Shown here in pieces: positions 1-9,239 of a DNA stretch of 64,000 nucleotides (positions within the stretch are counted from its first letter, which is position 1; each line of letters begins with the position of its first letter). A model generated the notes under the pieces. That model worked only from the letters and a program-made list of their open reading frames with translations, made no database searches and was not told where the DNA came from. This DNA is from Psychrobacillus sp. BL-248-WT-3. GTDB taxonomy: Bacteria; Bacillota; Bacilli; Bacillales_A; Planococcaceae. The stretch is taken from contig NZ_JABAFC010000007.1 of NCBI RefSeq assembly GCF_012843435.1, positions 1 to 64,000 on the forward strand, in the 5' to 3' direction. The translations under genes were made by a program, and so were the position numbers.

Positions 1-138
1 AACAGATCCTCCAGCTGTCCGGATCAACTGGAAATTCTATCGGAAAGAGCTCTTATTACTAATATACGAGGGGGGAAGGAAAAGAACATTGATAAGGAAT
101 TAGCCTGTAAAAAATAATTTAAAAGGGGAGATATAAAA

Positions 139-2160
139 ATGACTAATTATACACCCAAGAAAAAATATTATATTCCAACTAACATTGAAGACAAACTTTC
201 AAAGGATTTCGTTCAAGGAATAACACGTAATTTTGAAATGTTAGATGAAATGGATGGTGGTACAGCTAAGACGATTAAGGCCGACACAACCGGACGGACA
301 ATGATTCAAGAATTAATCCAGCTTGCTTTTGATCACGCTAGAGATGGAGACACTTTAATTCTCCCACCAGGACGTTATTGGCTAGAAAAAAACAACAAAC
401 TAAAGGATTTCCCCAATAATGACCAGCCATGCCTGCTCCTTAGAGGGAAAAAAAGAGTGCATTTAGTTGGCTACGGTGCAGTGTTGTTTACAAGGACACA
501 TGCCCAAGGAATTTTAGAGCTTCAGCAATGTGAGGATTGTGTAATCGAGGGAATCACATTTGAAGGGTATGGGGAATTCCCTGGCATAGATCCAGTAACA
601 GGATATGGGGAAAAAGGAACGAAAGCTGGAGGGTATCCCACGTCTGGTTTTTGGAACTATCGTAAAAATAATAGCTTTGATACAAGCGAGCGCGCAAGAA
701 ATGATGGAAAACCTTTTGGAATATTTGGTGGTGGGTTCATCGGGAATGTCGGCAGCGGTGTATTAGTGCATCGTGGCTGCAAAAACGTTCTTTTTAAATC
801 GTGTGAGAGCAGTGGATTTAACTTTTCAGGTTTTGCAATTGGTCATCTGGGAGACTACTTACCAACCGATTTACAATACGAGGATAATAAAGACATTACT
901 TTCCTAGAATGTAATGCCCATGACAATTACTCAAGTAATTTTGTTTTTTCTGCTGTGGAGAGACCACGAGTGATCAATTGTATAAGCGATCGAGCAGGGC
1001 ATCCGAATGCCTCTAAGCTGCATACGTATGTCGACCCGGGTTATGGAATAAATGCTCTTGGGACTATGTTTCCTAAGGCAAACGACCTTTTAGTGACCGG
1101 ATGCACCTTAAGGGGAAATAAACGTAAAGCGATTGATGGACATGCAGCAGGTGGCTTAATCGCAACTGATAATTTAATCTCGGACTCCATGGTCGGTGGT
1201 GTGTTCTATAAATGGACAAATGTCGATCAGTTTACGAAAGATTGTATTGTTGCAAATAATAAAATTGAAGATTGCGGATATGCTAAAAATCCTCTTGGAG
1301 CGATATATGTTGGAGGTGTACAAAGAGAATCAAGAGAAAACCAAGAAATGAATACGATAATCTCAAATAATCATATAAAGAATTGTTTTGGTACAGAAGG
1401 TTTGATTTTTGCTGGGGCATTTGATCGACTGATTATCGAGGGAAATATCGTTCATGGAACACCACGGGAATTAGACGTAGCTAACACCACTTTTGAGCCA
1501 TATGTAATGTATGTTGGATATTCGATTGCTACACAGCCAAACTTTGCTGGTAATATTTCTAATAACGTGATCGATGTAAATCATCCACAAATAGCTGGGG
1601 GGATTTTAGTTCGAAATTTGGAGGAAGGCTCTGTTCTAGGTAACACGATTAAAACACAGAATCCATTGACTCTTTACGGCTTAAGATTATGGAACTGTAA
1701 GGACGTAGGAGCAGTTGGAAATACGGTCAAAATGGGTCCAGAAGGAATACCTTTGGATGCGGAAACAACAGGGATAGTAGCGCACAACACCTTGTATGGA
1801 GGAAATGCTGCATTTCAGCCACTTCAGGGTCATTCAGTTGTCTTTACTATCAATGCAAATAATGGGAATGGTGCCGTGCAATTTAAAAGTGGACAATCTT
1901 ATATTTCAATCATAGAAAGCAATGAAAAGGGACTAGAGGTTAAGCTTCGAAATACTTCTCCTGGGATTCAGCCAATGGTGAAGGTTTCCCAAACAGGAGA
2001 AAAGGGGTTAACTGCTTCCGAGCAATTCATCAATTACATTTACAGCCATCAAATATCTGCACAAAGTATCATTATTGGCATAAAGCCTGACAAAGAGTCT
2101 GATCATATACCTTTTGCAAGTATGACACATGGTGGTCTTGAAATTGAAATTATTATTTAG
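139..2160 (+). CDS. right-handed parallel beta-helix protein (pectate-lyase fold)
   Basis: This 673-residue protein reads as a right-handed parallel beta-helix. From about residue 95 to 570 it is built of short repeated turns rich in Asn, Gly and Val/Ile (for example VIEGITFEG, ITFLECNAHDN, IISNNHIKNC, GNISNNVIDV, VLGNTIKT), as in pectate-lyase and tailspike folds. Residues 40-75 (ADTTGRTMIQELIQLAFDHA, then GDTLILPPGRY) match the usual entry segment, where a polysaccharide-processing helix begins. There is no signal peptide or membrane segment, so export is not evident. A strong ribosome site (AGGGGAG, 122-128) fixes the start. The gene stands alone, and the T-box trp operon follows. Substrate and reaction cannot be read from the sequence; a surface-glycan lyase or a tailspike-like protein are both possible. 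Confidence 0.7.
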   Translation: MTNYTPKKKYYIPTNIEDKLSKDFVQGITRNFEMLDEMDGGTAKTIKADTTGRTMIQELIQLAFDHARDGDTLILPPGRYWLEKNNKLKDFPNNDQPCLLLRGKKRVHLVGYGAVLFTRTHAQGILELQQCEDCVIEGITFEGYGEFPGIDPVTGYGEKGTKAGGYPTSGFWNYRKNNSFDTSERARNDGKPFGIFGGGFIGNVGSGVLVHRGCKNVLFKSCESSGFNFSGFAIGHLGDYLPTDLQYEDNKDITFLECNAHDNYSSNFVFSAVERPRVINCISDRAGHPNASKLHTYVDPGYGINALGTMFPKANDLLVTGCTLRGNKRKAIDGHAAGGLIATDNLISDSMVGGVFYKWTNVDQFTKDCIVANNKIEDCGYAKNPLGAIYVGGVQRESRENQEMNTIISNNHIKNCFGTEGLIFAGAFDRLIIEGNIVHGTPRELDVANTTFEPYVMYVGYSIATQPNFAGNISNNVIDVNHPQIAGGILVRNLEEGSVLGNTIKTQNPLTLYGLRLWNCKDVGAVGNTVKMGPEGIPLDAETTGIVAHNTLYGGNAAFQPLQGHSVVFTINANNGNGAVQFKSGQSYISIIESNEKGLEVKLRNTSPGIQPMVKVSQTGEKGLTASEQFINYIYSHQISAQSIIIGIKPDKESDHIPFASMTHGGLEIEIII

Positions 2161-2173
2161 GAACAAAAATAGT

Positions 2174-2202
2174 TTGACAATTTAAAGTATTCCTATTAAC
2201 AT
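2174..2202 (+). promoter_or_regulatory. sigma-A promoter of the trp operon
   Basis: A perfect -35 box TTGACA (2174-2179) is followed after 17 bp by TAACAT (2197-2202), four of six bases of the -10 consensus. It sits just upstream of the T-box leader, so it is the likely start of the trp transcript. Confidence 0.7.
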
Positions 2203-2209
2203 AGACAAT

Positions 2210-2550
2210 AACTTTTATGTTCGGGTAAAGGCAGAAGGCATTGAGAGCAATGTCGCCAATAGAACAGACGAGTCGAGATGAGTATAGCTGAGAAATTGTT
2301 TAAATAAGAGAAGTAGCATCAGTGATGCAATCAAGAGAGTCAGTGGTAGGTGTGAACTGATTTGCAACTGATGTGAATGGACTTATCAGAGCTACCTTGA
2401 TAACATTTTTGTTTTAGAGGTAGACGTATTTCCTACGTTATAAGGAACAAAGGGGGAGTATATATACTCCAACTAGAGGTGGCAACGCGGTTAACATCGT
2501 CCTCTTCATGGGAATTTTTATATTCCTATGGAGAGGATTTTTTTATTTAG
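2210..2550 (+). promoter_or_regulatory. tryptophan T-box leader (tRNA-Trp sensing)
   Basis: The leader has the hallmarks of a T-box. A stem I region (about 2318-2398) presents the specifier codon TGG (2378-2380) in the context GAATGGAC. The conserved T-box sequence AGAGGTGGCAACGCGG lies at 2475-2490, and an intrinsic terminator follows. UGG is the tryptophan codon. The antiterminator bulge reads UGGC, which complements an acceptor end GCCA, as expected for a tRNA-Trp with discriminator G. Uncharged tRNA-Trp should therefore stabilise the antiterminator and let transcription into trpD proceed. Confidence 0.93.
2498..2546 (+). terminator. T-box regulatory terminator
   Basis: A long stem (GTCCTCTTCATGGGAA paired with TTCCTATGGAGAGGAT) is followed by a run of seven T. 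It is the alternative to the antiterminator containing the T-box sequence just upstream. Confidence 0.9.
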
Positions 2551-2575
2551 CTGAGATGAGACGAGGAGAGATTAG

Positions 2576-3604
2576 ATGAGAGAGTATATTGAAAAGGTTA
2601 ATAAGAAAGAGCATTTATCATTCGAGGAAATGAAGGAAGCTTCCAGAATTATTTTTGAGGAAAGCACAGATTTAAACTTGATACAGGAATTTTTGATTGT
2701 TTTATCTAAAAAAGGAGAAACGGCAAACGAAGTAGCAGCTCTTGCTACGGTAATTAAATCTTTAGCCGTCAAGCTTGATATACCTTCCGGAAATTATATG
2801 GATAATTGCGGAACGGGTGGTGACGGATCTAATAGCTTTAATATTAGTACAGCCTCAGCGTTTGTTATGGCAGGTGCGGGTGTAAAGGTAGCTAAGCACG
2901 GGAATCGAAAAATCTCCAGTGCATCTGGGAGTACAGATGTATTAGAGGCACTTGGAATAGAACCTATGATTGATATACAAGGTTCTTTAAATATTTTAAA
3001 AAATGAAGGCATTACGTTTTTATATGCCCCAATTGTACATCCGAAACTAAGAAGAATCGGACTAGTGAGGCAGCAAATAGGTAAACCAACTATCTTTAAT
3101 CTCGTTGGTCCACTTACAAACCCAGTTCCACTCAACAGTCAATATACCGGCATTAACCGGTCAGATTTTACGATGGAATATGGAAAGGTGCTGCATATGC
3201 TTGGAAGAGAACGAGCCATTGTAGTATGCGGGACTGGAGGTATGGATGAGGCTTCCCTTGTAGGCAGTAATTCTTTCGTGTTAGTAGAAAAGGGTGACTT
3301 GATCCCTTTCACCCTTTCTCCTGAGGATGTTGGCCTACCCACATATCCAGCCTCAGCTGTACAAGGAGGAACTGCTCAAGAAAATGCCATGATCATGCGG
3401 AACTTGCTTAACGGTAAGCAAAATGCTTATTTTGATAGCGTTATATTTAACGCAGGTATCGGTCTTTTTGCCAATGGAGCGGTTAATAATATACCTGAGG
3501 GTGTAAAACTAGCTAAAGACAGCATTCTCTCTGGCAAAGCTTTTGATAAATTGGAGGCGGTTATCGCCTATAGCTCATCAGCAGCGCAGGAGGTAATACT
3601 ATGA
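2576..3604 (+). CDS. trpD: anthranilate phosphoribosyltransferase
   Basis: TrpD transfers the phosphoribosyl group of PRPP to anthranilate, the second step of tryptophan synthesis, in the cytoplasm. At 342 residues it has normal length. The glycine-rich PRPP loop GTGGDG is at residues 79-84, KHGNR at 107-111, and the serine-rich anthranilate-site segment SSASGSTDVLEALG follows. It is the first gene of the operon, 26 bp after the T-box terminator, with the ribosome site GAGGAGAG just before the ATG. Its stop overlaps the trpC start by 4 bp, implying translational coupling. The position normally held by trpE is empty: no anthranilate synthase gene occurs anywhere in the window. Confidence 0.97.
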   Translation: MREYIEKVNKKEHLSFEEMKEASRIIFEESTDLNLIQEFLIVLSKKGETANEVAALATVIKSLAVKLDIPSGNYMDNCGTGGDGSNSFNISTASAFVMAGAGVKVAKHGNRKISSASGSTDVLEALGIEPMIDIQGSLNILKNEGITFLYAPIVHPKLRRIGLVRQQIGKPTIFNLVGPLTNPVPLNSQYTGINRSDFTMEYGKVLHMLGRERAIVVCGTGGMDEASLVGSNSFVLVEKGDLIPFTLSPEDVGLPTYPASAVQGGTAQENAMIMRNLLNGKQNAYFDSVIFNAGIGLFANGAVNNIPEGVKLAKDSILSGKAFDKLEAVIAYSSSAAQEVIL

Positions 3605-4395
3605 CTACGATTCTCGAAAAAATACTTAAAGAAAAAGAGAGCTATGTTAATCAGTTTTTGATGCAAAAAAAACTACCGATATCTAAAAAAGACATTAAAA
3701 GATCTTCTCTTTTTGAGCTTTTATATAAGAACAAGCAGCTCCAAGTCATTGCTGAGATTAAACGAGCATCCCCTTCCAAGGGATTAATACAAGGAATGGT
3801 AGACCCTGCTCACCAGGCGCTACTTTATCAAAAATCAGGGGCTGCCTGCATATCCGTTTTAACCGATACTCCTTTCTTTCAAGGTAGTTTTGAAGATTTA
3901 ATGACTGTAGCAGATACAGTAGACATACCGATTTTGTGCAAGGACTTTATCATACACGAAATACAAATTGATTTTGCTAAAAGTGCTGGTGCATCTGTCA
4001 TTCTTCTCATTGTCGCAGCACTTTCGAAGGAAAAGTTAAAAGATTTATATGCATATGCAGTGTCAAATGGTCTAGAGGTGCTAGTGGAAGTTCATAACGC
4101 CCAAGAGCTTGATGTAGCACTTCAATTAGATGCAAAACTTATTGGAGTGAATAACAGAGACTTACATTCATTTGAAGTTCATTTAACTAATACCGCTGAA
4201 TTGGCAAAGCATTTTCCATTTCAAGAGAGACGGGTGTTAATTAGTGAAAGCGGTATATGGACTACCGAGGATGCCAAAAGAGTTGCGGGCTATGGTGCCA
4301 GTGCAGTATTAGTAGGAGAAGCCTTAATGAGAAGCGGTGAGGTGCAGCAGTCTATCCGTAGCTTACAGGTCGAACGGGAAGTGGTTGTCCTATGA
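3601..4395 (+). CDS. trpC: indole-3-glycerol phosphate synthase
   Basis: TrpC closes the indole ring, converting carboxyphenylaminodeoxyribulose phosphate to indole-3-glycerol phosphate. The 264-residue TIM barrel shows the family signatures IAEIKRASPSKG (residues 50-61, containing the substrate-binding lysine), LCKDFII with the catalytic lysine, IGVNNRDL, and LISESGIW near the C-terminus. It overlaps trpD by ATGA and trpF by four bases, so trpD, trpC and trpF should be translated in a coupled way. It is a stand-alone enzyme, not fused to TrpF as in enterobacteria, which is the usual Bacillus arrangement. Nothing is unusual in length or motifs. Confidence 0.97.
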   Translation: MTTILEKILKEKESYVNQFLMQKKLPISKKDIKRSSLFELLYKNKQLQVIAEIKRASPSKGLIQGMVDPAHQALLYQKSGAACISVLTDTPFFQGSFEDLMTVADTVDIPILCKDFIIHEIQIDFAKSAGASVILLIVAALSKEKLKDLYAYAVSNGLEVLVEVHNAQELDVALQLDAKLIGVNNRDLHSFEVHLTNTAELAKHFPFQERRVLISESGIWTTEDAKRVAGYGASAVLVGEALMRSGEVQQSIRSLQVEREVVVL

Positions 4396-5006
4396 CGAAG
4401 GTGAAGATATGTGGATTGATGGAGAAAACTCACGTCCTTGCAGCAGTAGAAGCCGGCGCCGATGCCATAGGCTTTGTCTTTGCACCTAGCAAAAGGAGAA
4501 TCACAATAACCCAGGCGCATGAGCTAGCGAAAATAGTTCCAGCAGATGTTTTAAAAATAGGAGTCTTTGTTAATCCGGAGGTAGATGAACTGGAACAAGC
4601 AATCCGTGAAGTCCCTCTGGATTATATACAATTACATGGTATTGAGGGATCCGACTTAATAGCGGCTGTTAAGTTTCCCACTATTAAAGCAATTGCTATT
4701 AGAGAAGAACAGGACGTTGAGAAAGCGAGTAATTTTGATACAGAATATATGCTTTTTGATGCCCCAGGTACGAATTATATGGGTGGTAGTGGCATGACCT
4801 TTGATTGGAAGCTATTAAATGGACACCGAATATCCCCTAATCGAGTAATTTTGGCCGGTGGGCTGAATGTATCTAACGTAAAAGAGGCTATTGAACGAGT
4901 AAAGCCTTTTATGGTGGATGTATCTAGTGGAGTTGAGATAGATGGAAAAAAAGATGAGCAATTGATACGTGAATTTATACAAACGGTCAAGGATGAGGAG
5001 AGATGA
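4392..5006 (+). CDS. trpF: phosphoribosylanthranilate isomerase
   Basis: TrpF performs the Amadori rearrangement of phosphoribosylanthranilate, the step between TrpD and TrpC. The protein is 204 residues, the typical size for this small TIM barrel. It begins with the signature KICGL (residues 5-9, catalytic Cys7), followed by [20 protein letters not shown] contains the catalytic aspartate, and VDVSSGVE near the end binds phosphate. It overlaps trpC upstream and trpB downstream by four bases each. Function is secure from motifs and position. Confidence 0.96.
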   Translation: MTKVKICGLMEKTHVLAAVEAGADAIGFVFAPSKRRITITQAHELAKIVPADVLKIGVFVNPEVDELEQAIREVPLDYIQLHGIEGSDLIAAVKFPTIKAIAIREEQDVEKASNFDTEYMLFDAPGTNYMGGSGMTFDWKLLNGHRISPNRVILAGGLNVSNVKEAIERVKPFMVDVSSGVEIDGKKDEQLIREFIQTVKDEER

Positions 5007-6202
5007 GCATGGTACAAACGAAGGCTGGACGATATGGACGTTTTGGTGGGCAGTATGTCCCGGAAACATTAATGACGGCACTAATAGAATTAGAAAAGGC
5101 ATACGATTTGGCAATTCAGGATTCAACCTTTATAGAGGAAGTAAATTATTACCTGAAAGATTATGTAGGAAGAGAGACACCTCTCTACTTTGCAGAACGT
5201 CTCACGAAGGAAGTAGGCGGAGCAAGGATTTTATTGAAGCGCGAGGATTTAAACCATACAGGTGCCCACAAGATAAACAATACGATCGGGCAAGCGCTCC
5301 TGGCCGTTCGGATGGGTAAGAAGAAAATTGTAGCAGAAACTGGAGCAGGTCAGCATGGAGTTGCGACCGCTACCGTTTGTGCATTATTTAATCTAGAGTG
5401 TATCGTCTTTATGGGTAAAGAAGATGTTCGTAGACAGCAGCTAAATGTTTTTCGAATGGAGCTACTAGGTGCCAAGGTAGTGTCAGTAGATCAAGGCTCT
5501 GGAACCTTAAAGGATGCAGTCAATGAAGCACTTAGGTACTGGGTAGCCAATGTAGAGGACACCCATTATATATTAGGATCTGCCCTTGGTCCTCACCCAT
5601 TTCCTAGAATAGTTCGCGACTTTCAACGTGTCATTGGTGTTGAAACTAGGAAGCAAATAGTTGAAAAGGAAGGGAAGCTACCGGATGCCATCGTAGCCTG
5701 TGTTGGCGGAGGAAGTAACGCCATTGGAATGTTTCATCCATTTATAGACGATATAAACGTCGCTTTATACGGAGTTGAGGCAGCGGGAGAAGGTATCGAA
5801 ACTGGAAAGCATGCTGCAGCCATTGCAGGCGCTAAAGAAGGTGTACTACATGGTGCGTATATGTATATCCTCCAGGATGATGATGGATTTATACAGGAGG
5901 CACATTCTATTTCAGCTGGGTTAGATTATCCAGCAGCTGGGCCAGAGCATAGTTATTTAAACGATATTGGAAGAGTGAAGTATGATGCAGTAAGAGATTC
6001 TGAAGCATTAGAAGGATTACAATTACTCGCCAGAACAGAAGGCATTATCCCAGCCTTAGAAAGTGCCCATGCTATCTATTATGCAGCCAACCTGGCTAAA
6101 GAAATGAGTCCTGAAGAAACACTAGTTATCTGTCTATCTGGTCGTGGGGATAAGGATGTCCATACAGTAAGAGATGCATTAGGAGGGTTGAATCATGACT
6201 AA
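5003..6202 (+). CDS. trpB: tryptophan synthase beta chain
   Basis: TrpB joins indole with serine using pyridoxal phosphate, inside an alpha2-beta2 complex with TrpA. The protein has 399 residues. The PLP lysine is Lys90 in the conserved stretch [13 protein letters not shown], and the phosphate loop is [12 protein letters not shown]. The C-terminal GRGDKD signature is present. The start GTACAAACG context gives [23 protein letters not shown], the expected canonical TrpB1 N-terminus, so this is the catabolite-independent synthase partner and not the TrpB2 type. It overlaps both neighbours, by 4 bp with trpF and 8 bp with trpA. Confidence 0.97.
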   Translation: MSMVQTKAGRYGRFGGQYVPETLMTALIELEKAYDLAIQDSTFIEEVNYYLKDYVGRETPLYFAERLTKEVGGARILLKREDLNHTGAHKINNTIGQALLAVRMGKKKIVAETGAGQHGVATATVCALFNLECIVFMGKEDVRRQQLNVFRMELLGAKVVSVDQGSGTLKDAVNEALRYWVANVEDTHYILGSALGPHPFPRIVRDFQRVIGVETRKQIVEKEGKLPDAIVACVGGGSNAIGMFHPFIDDINVALYGVEAAGEGIETGKHAAAIAGAKEGVLHGAYMYILQDDDGFIQEAHSISAGLDYPAAGPEHSYLNDIGRVKYDAVRDSEALEGLQLLARTEGIIPALESAHAIYYAANLAKEMSPEETLVICLSGRGDKDVHTVRDALGGLNHD

Positions 6203-6983
6203 AAGGAAACTTGAACAGGCAATAGTAAGCTGCTTAAATAATGGACAAAAAGCTTTCGTACCTTACATTATGGCAGGGGATGGGGGTCTAGATAAGTTGA
6301 AGGATAGAATTCTATTTCTTCAAAAGGCAGGAGCTACTGCTATTGAATTAGGAATTCCATTTTCAGATCCGGTAGCGGATGGACCAACTATTCAACAAGC
6401 GGGCGAAAGAGCTCTTCAAAACGGAGCTACCTTAAAAAATATCATGAGGGAATTAGAGGATTTCTTTCATGAGGTGACTATACCTTTGATTCTAATGACA
6501 TATTATAATCCTTTATTAAGCTATGGATTAAGTAATTTTGCAAAGGATTGTCATCATCTTGGTATTGGTGGCTTAATCGTCCCTGATGTACCTTACGAGG
6601 AAAGTGAGTCTTTACGGACAGTACTTAGTGAAACGGACGTAGCATTAGTGCCACTTGTGTCTTTGACAAGTCCTAAAGAACGTATCAAGAAAATCGTAGA
6701 TGCTGGTGAAGGATTTATATATGCAGTCAGCATCAATGGCATAACTGGGACTTGGACTGAAATGAATAATAATTTAGGTGAGTACCTCTCTTCTATTAAA
6801 GTAATAAGTAATTTACCAGTGATGGTGGGGTTTGGGATATCTACTCCCGATCAAGTAGAAAAAATGACCGAAATAGCAGACGGGGTTATTGTTGGTAGTG
6901 CAATTGTAGAGGCATTTAATGAAGGAGATTCTGAGCAAATAAAAAATTTAATAAACGCTTCCAAAAGTAAAATAATTTCTTGA
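6195..6983 (+). CDS. trpA: tryptophan synthase alpha chain
   Basis: TrpA cleaves indole-3-glycerol phosphate to indole and glyceraldehyde phosphate and passes indole to TrpB through a tunnel. It is 262 residues long. The catalytic pair is visible as Glu51 ([10 protein letters not shown]) and Asp62 ([11 protein letters not shown]), and the phosphate loops SINGITG and GFGIS are present. It is the last gene of the trpDCFBA operon and is followed after about 20 bp by an intrinsic terminator. In B. subtilis hisC, tyrA and aroE follow trpA; here transcription seems to stop. Confidence 0.97.
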   Translation: MTKRKLEQAIVSCLNNGQKAFVPYIMAGDGGLDKLKDRILFLQKAGATAIELGIPFSDPVADGPTIQQAGERALQNGATLKNIMRELEDFFHEVTIPLILMTYYNPLLSYGLSNFAKDCHHLGIGGLIVPDVPYEESESLRTVLSETDVALVPLVSLTSPKERIKKIVDAGEGFIYAVSINGITGTWTEMNNNLGEYLSSIKVISNLPVMVGFGISTPDQVEKMTEIADGVIVGSAIVEAFNEGDSEQIKNLINASKSKIIS

Positions 6984-7003
6984 AAAACGTACCATTTAAG
7001 CTT

Positions 7004-7042
7004 AGCAATCCGCTAAAAAACACATCGGATTGCTATTTCTTT
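7004..7042 (+). terminator. terminator after trpA
   Basis: The arms AGCAATCCG (7004-7012) and CGGATTGCT (7026-7034) are exact complements, followed by a T-rich tract. This closes the trp operon. Confidence 0.75.
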
Positions 7043-7122
7043 CTAAAATGGTTTATGGAAGTTACTTCTTAATATATATCACTGGAGTGGATTGTTCAAA
7101 ATCTGTAATCAACTTGCCTTTT

Positions 7123-7440
7123 TTATGAATAGCTGTCTTCTGTTTTACTATAGGCTTCATAAGCAAAGTATCCAAGTAAGAAACCGAACCCAGTTGCCCA
7201 AGTGATTGCAGTTAGTAAGGAGATTGGGAAGAATATGTTTAAAAGTACAGCAATTACAAGTCCACTCATCAATCCAAATGGTATTAAACTATCTAATAAA
7301 ATTTGATCACTTTTTGATTTTTTCTTACCAAGGGTACCGTTTTCATACTTTTTTTTCATTCGGAGTATAACAAATACTACAATTCCTCCGACTATTACAA
7401 GAGGTAATAATGAATTAATCATATCCAATGCTATATTCAT
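7123..7440 (-). CDS. small three-helix membrane protein, unknown
   Basis: This 105-residue protein has a hydrophobic segment at residues 9-27, a basic stretch (RMKKKYENGTLGKKKSKSD) and two more hydrophobic helices at about 48-70 and 74-94. It is therefore a small integral membrane protein with a positively charged loop. The start is supported by AAGGGGG seven to eight bases upstream. It lies alone between the trp operon and a divergent acetyltransferase gene, so the context gives no clue to function. I do not recognise the family. Confidence 0.6.
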   Translation of the reverse strand: MNIALDMINSLLPLVIVGGIVVFVILRMKKKYENGTLGKKKSKSDQILLDSLIPFGLMSGLVIAVLLNIFFPISLLTAITWATGFGFLLGYFAYEAYSKTEDSYS

Positions 7441-7697
7441 ACTTTAAGCCCCCTTCTTGAAATATCTAATTTATTCCAATTTTAGCACAACATTCACCAA
7501 TTTTCTAATCATCCACATTTTACACCTTGGAAATTTCTGATTATAACATTGTCTACTCCTCTAAATTAAAGAGGATTTCTAGCCAATATATAGAATTACT
7601 GTATTAGGCTCATAATAGGAGCAGGAGAAACTTATAACCCCTTTAAACCAAGCTTCTTTAGTAAGCACTATATTATAACTAGAATAGAGGCAATAAC

Positions 7698-8567
7698 ATG
7701 TTAGAAATTAATAAGCCAACGAACCTAACAAAGCTTTCAACATTTCTTGAAACACTTAATAATCAACCCATTTCCCATATCGGCTATTGTGGACAAGACG
7801 CGGAGGAAATAAAATATACAATACTACATGAGTTTTCTGATTTGGATTTAGAGCACTCCTTTGCGGTAGCCTCTGAGCTAGACACGATTAAAGGTGCTCT
7901 TGGCTTTGACATAGATGAGGAAGAGAGAACCATTGAGGTATGGGGACCATTTGTTTTAGAGTCAGAGCAATATAAGGAAATAGCCGATGCCATGTGGAAA
8001 CACCTGGTTTCAAAGCTGCCTTTTGAAATTAAAACCTTCGAATTCTTTGTCGGTAAGGAAAACTTTCGTACAAGAGAATATATTCGTGAAACTGGCGGAG
8101 TGGAAACCGGTCAGCATTTGATCCTAACAGCTAAAAAAGAGAGCTTTTGTTCAAAAAGTACAGAAGTCGTTGAATATGACCATTCTTTTAAAGAATCATT
8201 TGAAGCCCTTCACACTGTTACTTTTCCAGAGACCTACTATAATAGTTCAGAAATTTTAAGTAGGTTGGACAAACATAATAGACTAATGGTGGTAGGAGAT
8301 GGAAATAAAAAAATAAAAGGTTATGTTTATGTAGAGGCAGAGCCTAGTTTTAACGATGGGACAATAGAGTATATAGCAGTTTCTACTGAATATCAGAAAC
8401 AAGGAGTAGGGACCCAGCTTCTGCAAGCTGCCTTACAATACTTATTTTCCTACGAAAGTATTACGGAAATTACTTTAAGCGTTAGTTCTGGTAACGATGA
8501 AGCGATAGGTCTTTATAAGTCATGTGGTTTTGATTTAAAAAGTGAGCTAGTCGCCTATAGGAAGTGA
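7698..8567 (+). CDS. tandem GNAT-fold N-acetyltransferase
   Basis: The protein has 289 residues. The C-terminal half (about 150-289) is a clear GNAT domain, with the acetyl-CoA pyrophosphate loop QKQGVGTQLL after a beta-strand (IEYIAVSTEY) and the closing NDEAIGLYKSCGF motif. The N-terminal half resembles a degenerate GNAT-like module without a readable CoA loop, a common arrangement in Bacillus acetyltransferases. It probably acetylates an amine on a small molecule or protein; the acceptor cannot be told. It stands about 260 bp from the divergent membrane protein gene and may be followed by the next gene on the same strand, 70 bp away. Confidence 0.8.
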   Translation: MLEINKPTNLTKLSTFLETLNNQPISHIGYCGQDAEEIKYTILHEFSDLDLEHSFAVASELDTIKGALGFDIDEEERTIEVWGPFVLESEQYKEIADAMWKHLVSKLPFEIKTFEFFVGKENFRTREYIRETGGVETGQHLILTAKKESFCSKSTEVVEYDHSFKESFEALHTVTFPETYYNSSEILSRLDKHNRLMVVGDGNKKIKGYVYVEAEPSFNDGTIEYIAVSTEYQKQGVGTQLLQAALQYLFSYESITEITLSVSSGNDEAIGLYKSCGFDLKSELVAYRK

Positions 8568-8636
8568 TCTTGGGACTTAATAAAGTAAATAAATTTAACT
8601 TCCTAATTATGAACATATATTAAAGGGGAATAACAA

Positions 8637-9134
8637 ATGGAATTATACCATTATGTAGGATACCAGCAAGATAGTAATGAATACATCAATCCAGAGCAAG
8701 CGATGAAACATGGTTTAAATATTTCTACAAAAACAGGTTCCTATACAAACGGAGGACGCTTGTTTTCTAAAGTAACAGAAAAATATAGACCACTACGTGC
8801 ACCGACATGGATTGATTTTGGTCAAGCAATAGGAGCAGAATTTACGGAACCTTCCAAGCCTTATTTCAAGTTTCCTATTTTCACTAACAAAATCCTCATT
8901 TTTAATAGAGAAATCTCTAGTGATTTGTTTGCTTACATGGAGGACGATTATATGAAAGAAGAAACAGGGGGAGGTTATTTTACTAAGGGGCTCCCTACTA
9001 AGGAAACCTTAGTAAAACAATACTGGGAAAGCATGATCAGTATCGAGGATTATTTAGCAAATAGGCCATATGAAAATGCAGAAATCCTAATTTTTATGAC
9101 AGTTCCACCTGAAATACTTGAGTTTATTGAATAG
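8637..9134 (+). CDS. hypothetical protein, unknown family
   Basis: This 165-residue soluble protein has no signal peptide or membrane segment. It begins MELYHYVGYQQ and carries HGLNISTKTGSYTNGGRLFS near residues 25-45, a His/Tyr/Gly layout that loosely recalls ADP-ribosyl-transferase-like folds. No catalytic triad can be assigned, so I give no function. A good ribosome site (AAGGGGA) precedes the ATG and a terminator hairpin follows at 9181-9206, so it looks like a genuine short transcription unit, perhaps with the upstream GNAT gene. Confidence 0.6.
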   Translation: MELYHYVGYQQDSNEYINPEQAMKHGLNISTKTGSYTNGGRLFSKVTEKYRPLRAPTWIDFGQAIGAEFTEPSKPYFKFPIFTNKILIFNREISSDLFAYMEDDYMKEETGGGYFTKGLPTKETLVKQYWESMISIEDYLANRPYENAEILIFMTVPPEILEFIE

Positions 9135-9180
9135 GTAACTTACATATATATTCAATATGAAAGAAATAAATCTTTGTAGG

Positions 9181-9206
9181 GGCACTAGCTTTGGTTAGTG
9201 CCTTTG
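9181..9206 (+). terminator. terminator
   Basis: GGCACTAGC (9181-9189) pairs with GTTAGTGCC (9194-9202) around a TTTG loop, followed by TTTG. It closes the unit ending at 9134. Confidence 0.6.
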
Positions 9207-9239
9207 CTATTTAAACTAATTTTAGGAAGGGTGCTAATT

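Noticed and set aside
1-117. Two open frames at the window edge (ending at 103 and 117) that could be the C-terminus of an upstream gene
   Set aside because: Both are too short and lack any recognisable motif; frame cannot be decided without upstream sequence.
4290-5319. Several frames overlapping trpC-trpF-trpB on both strands
   Set aside because: All are shadows of the trp genes, which have motif support.
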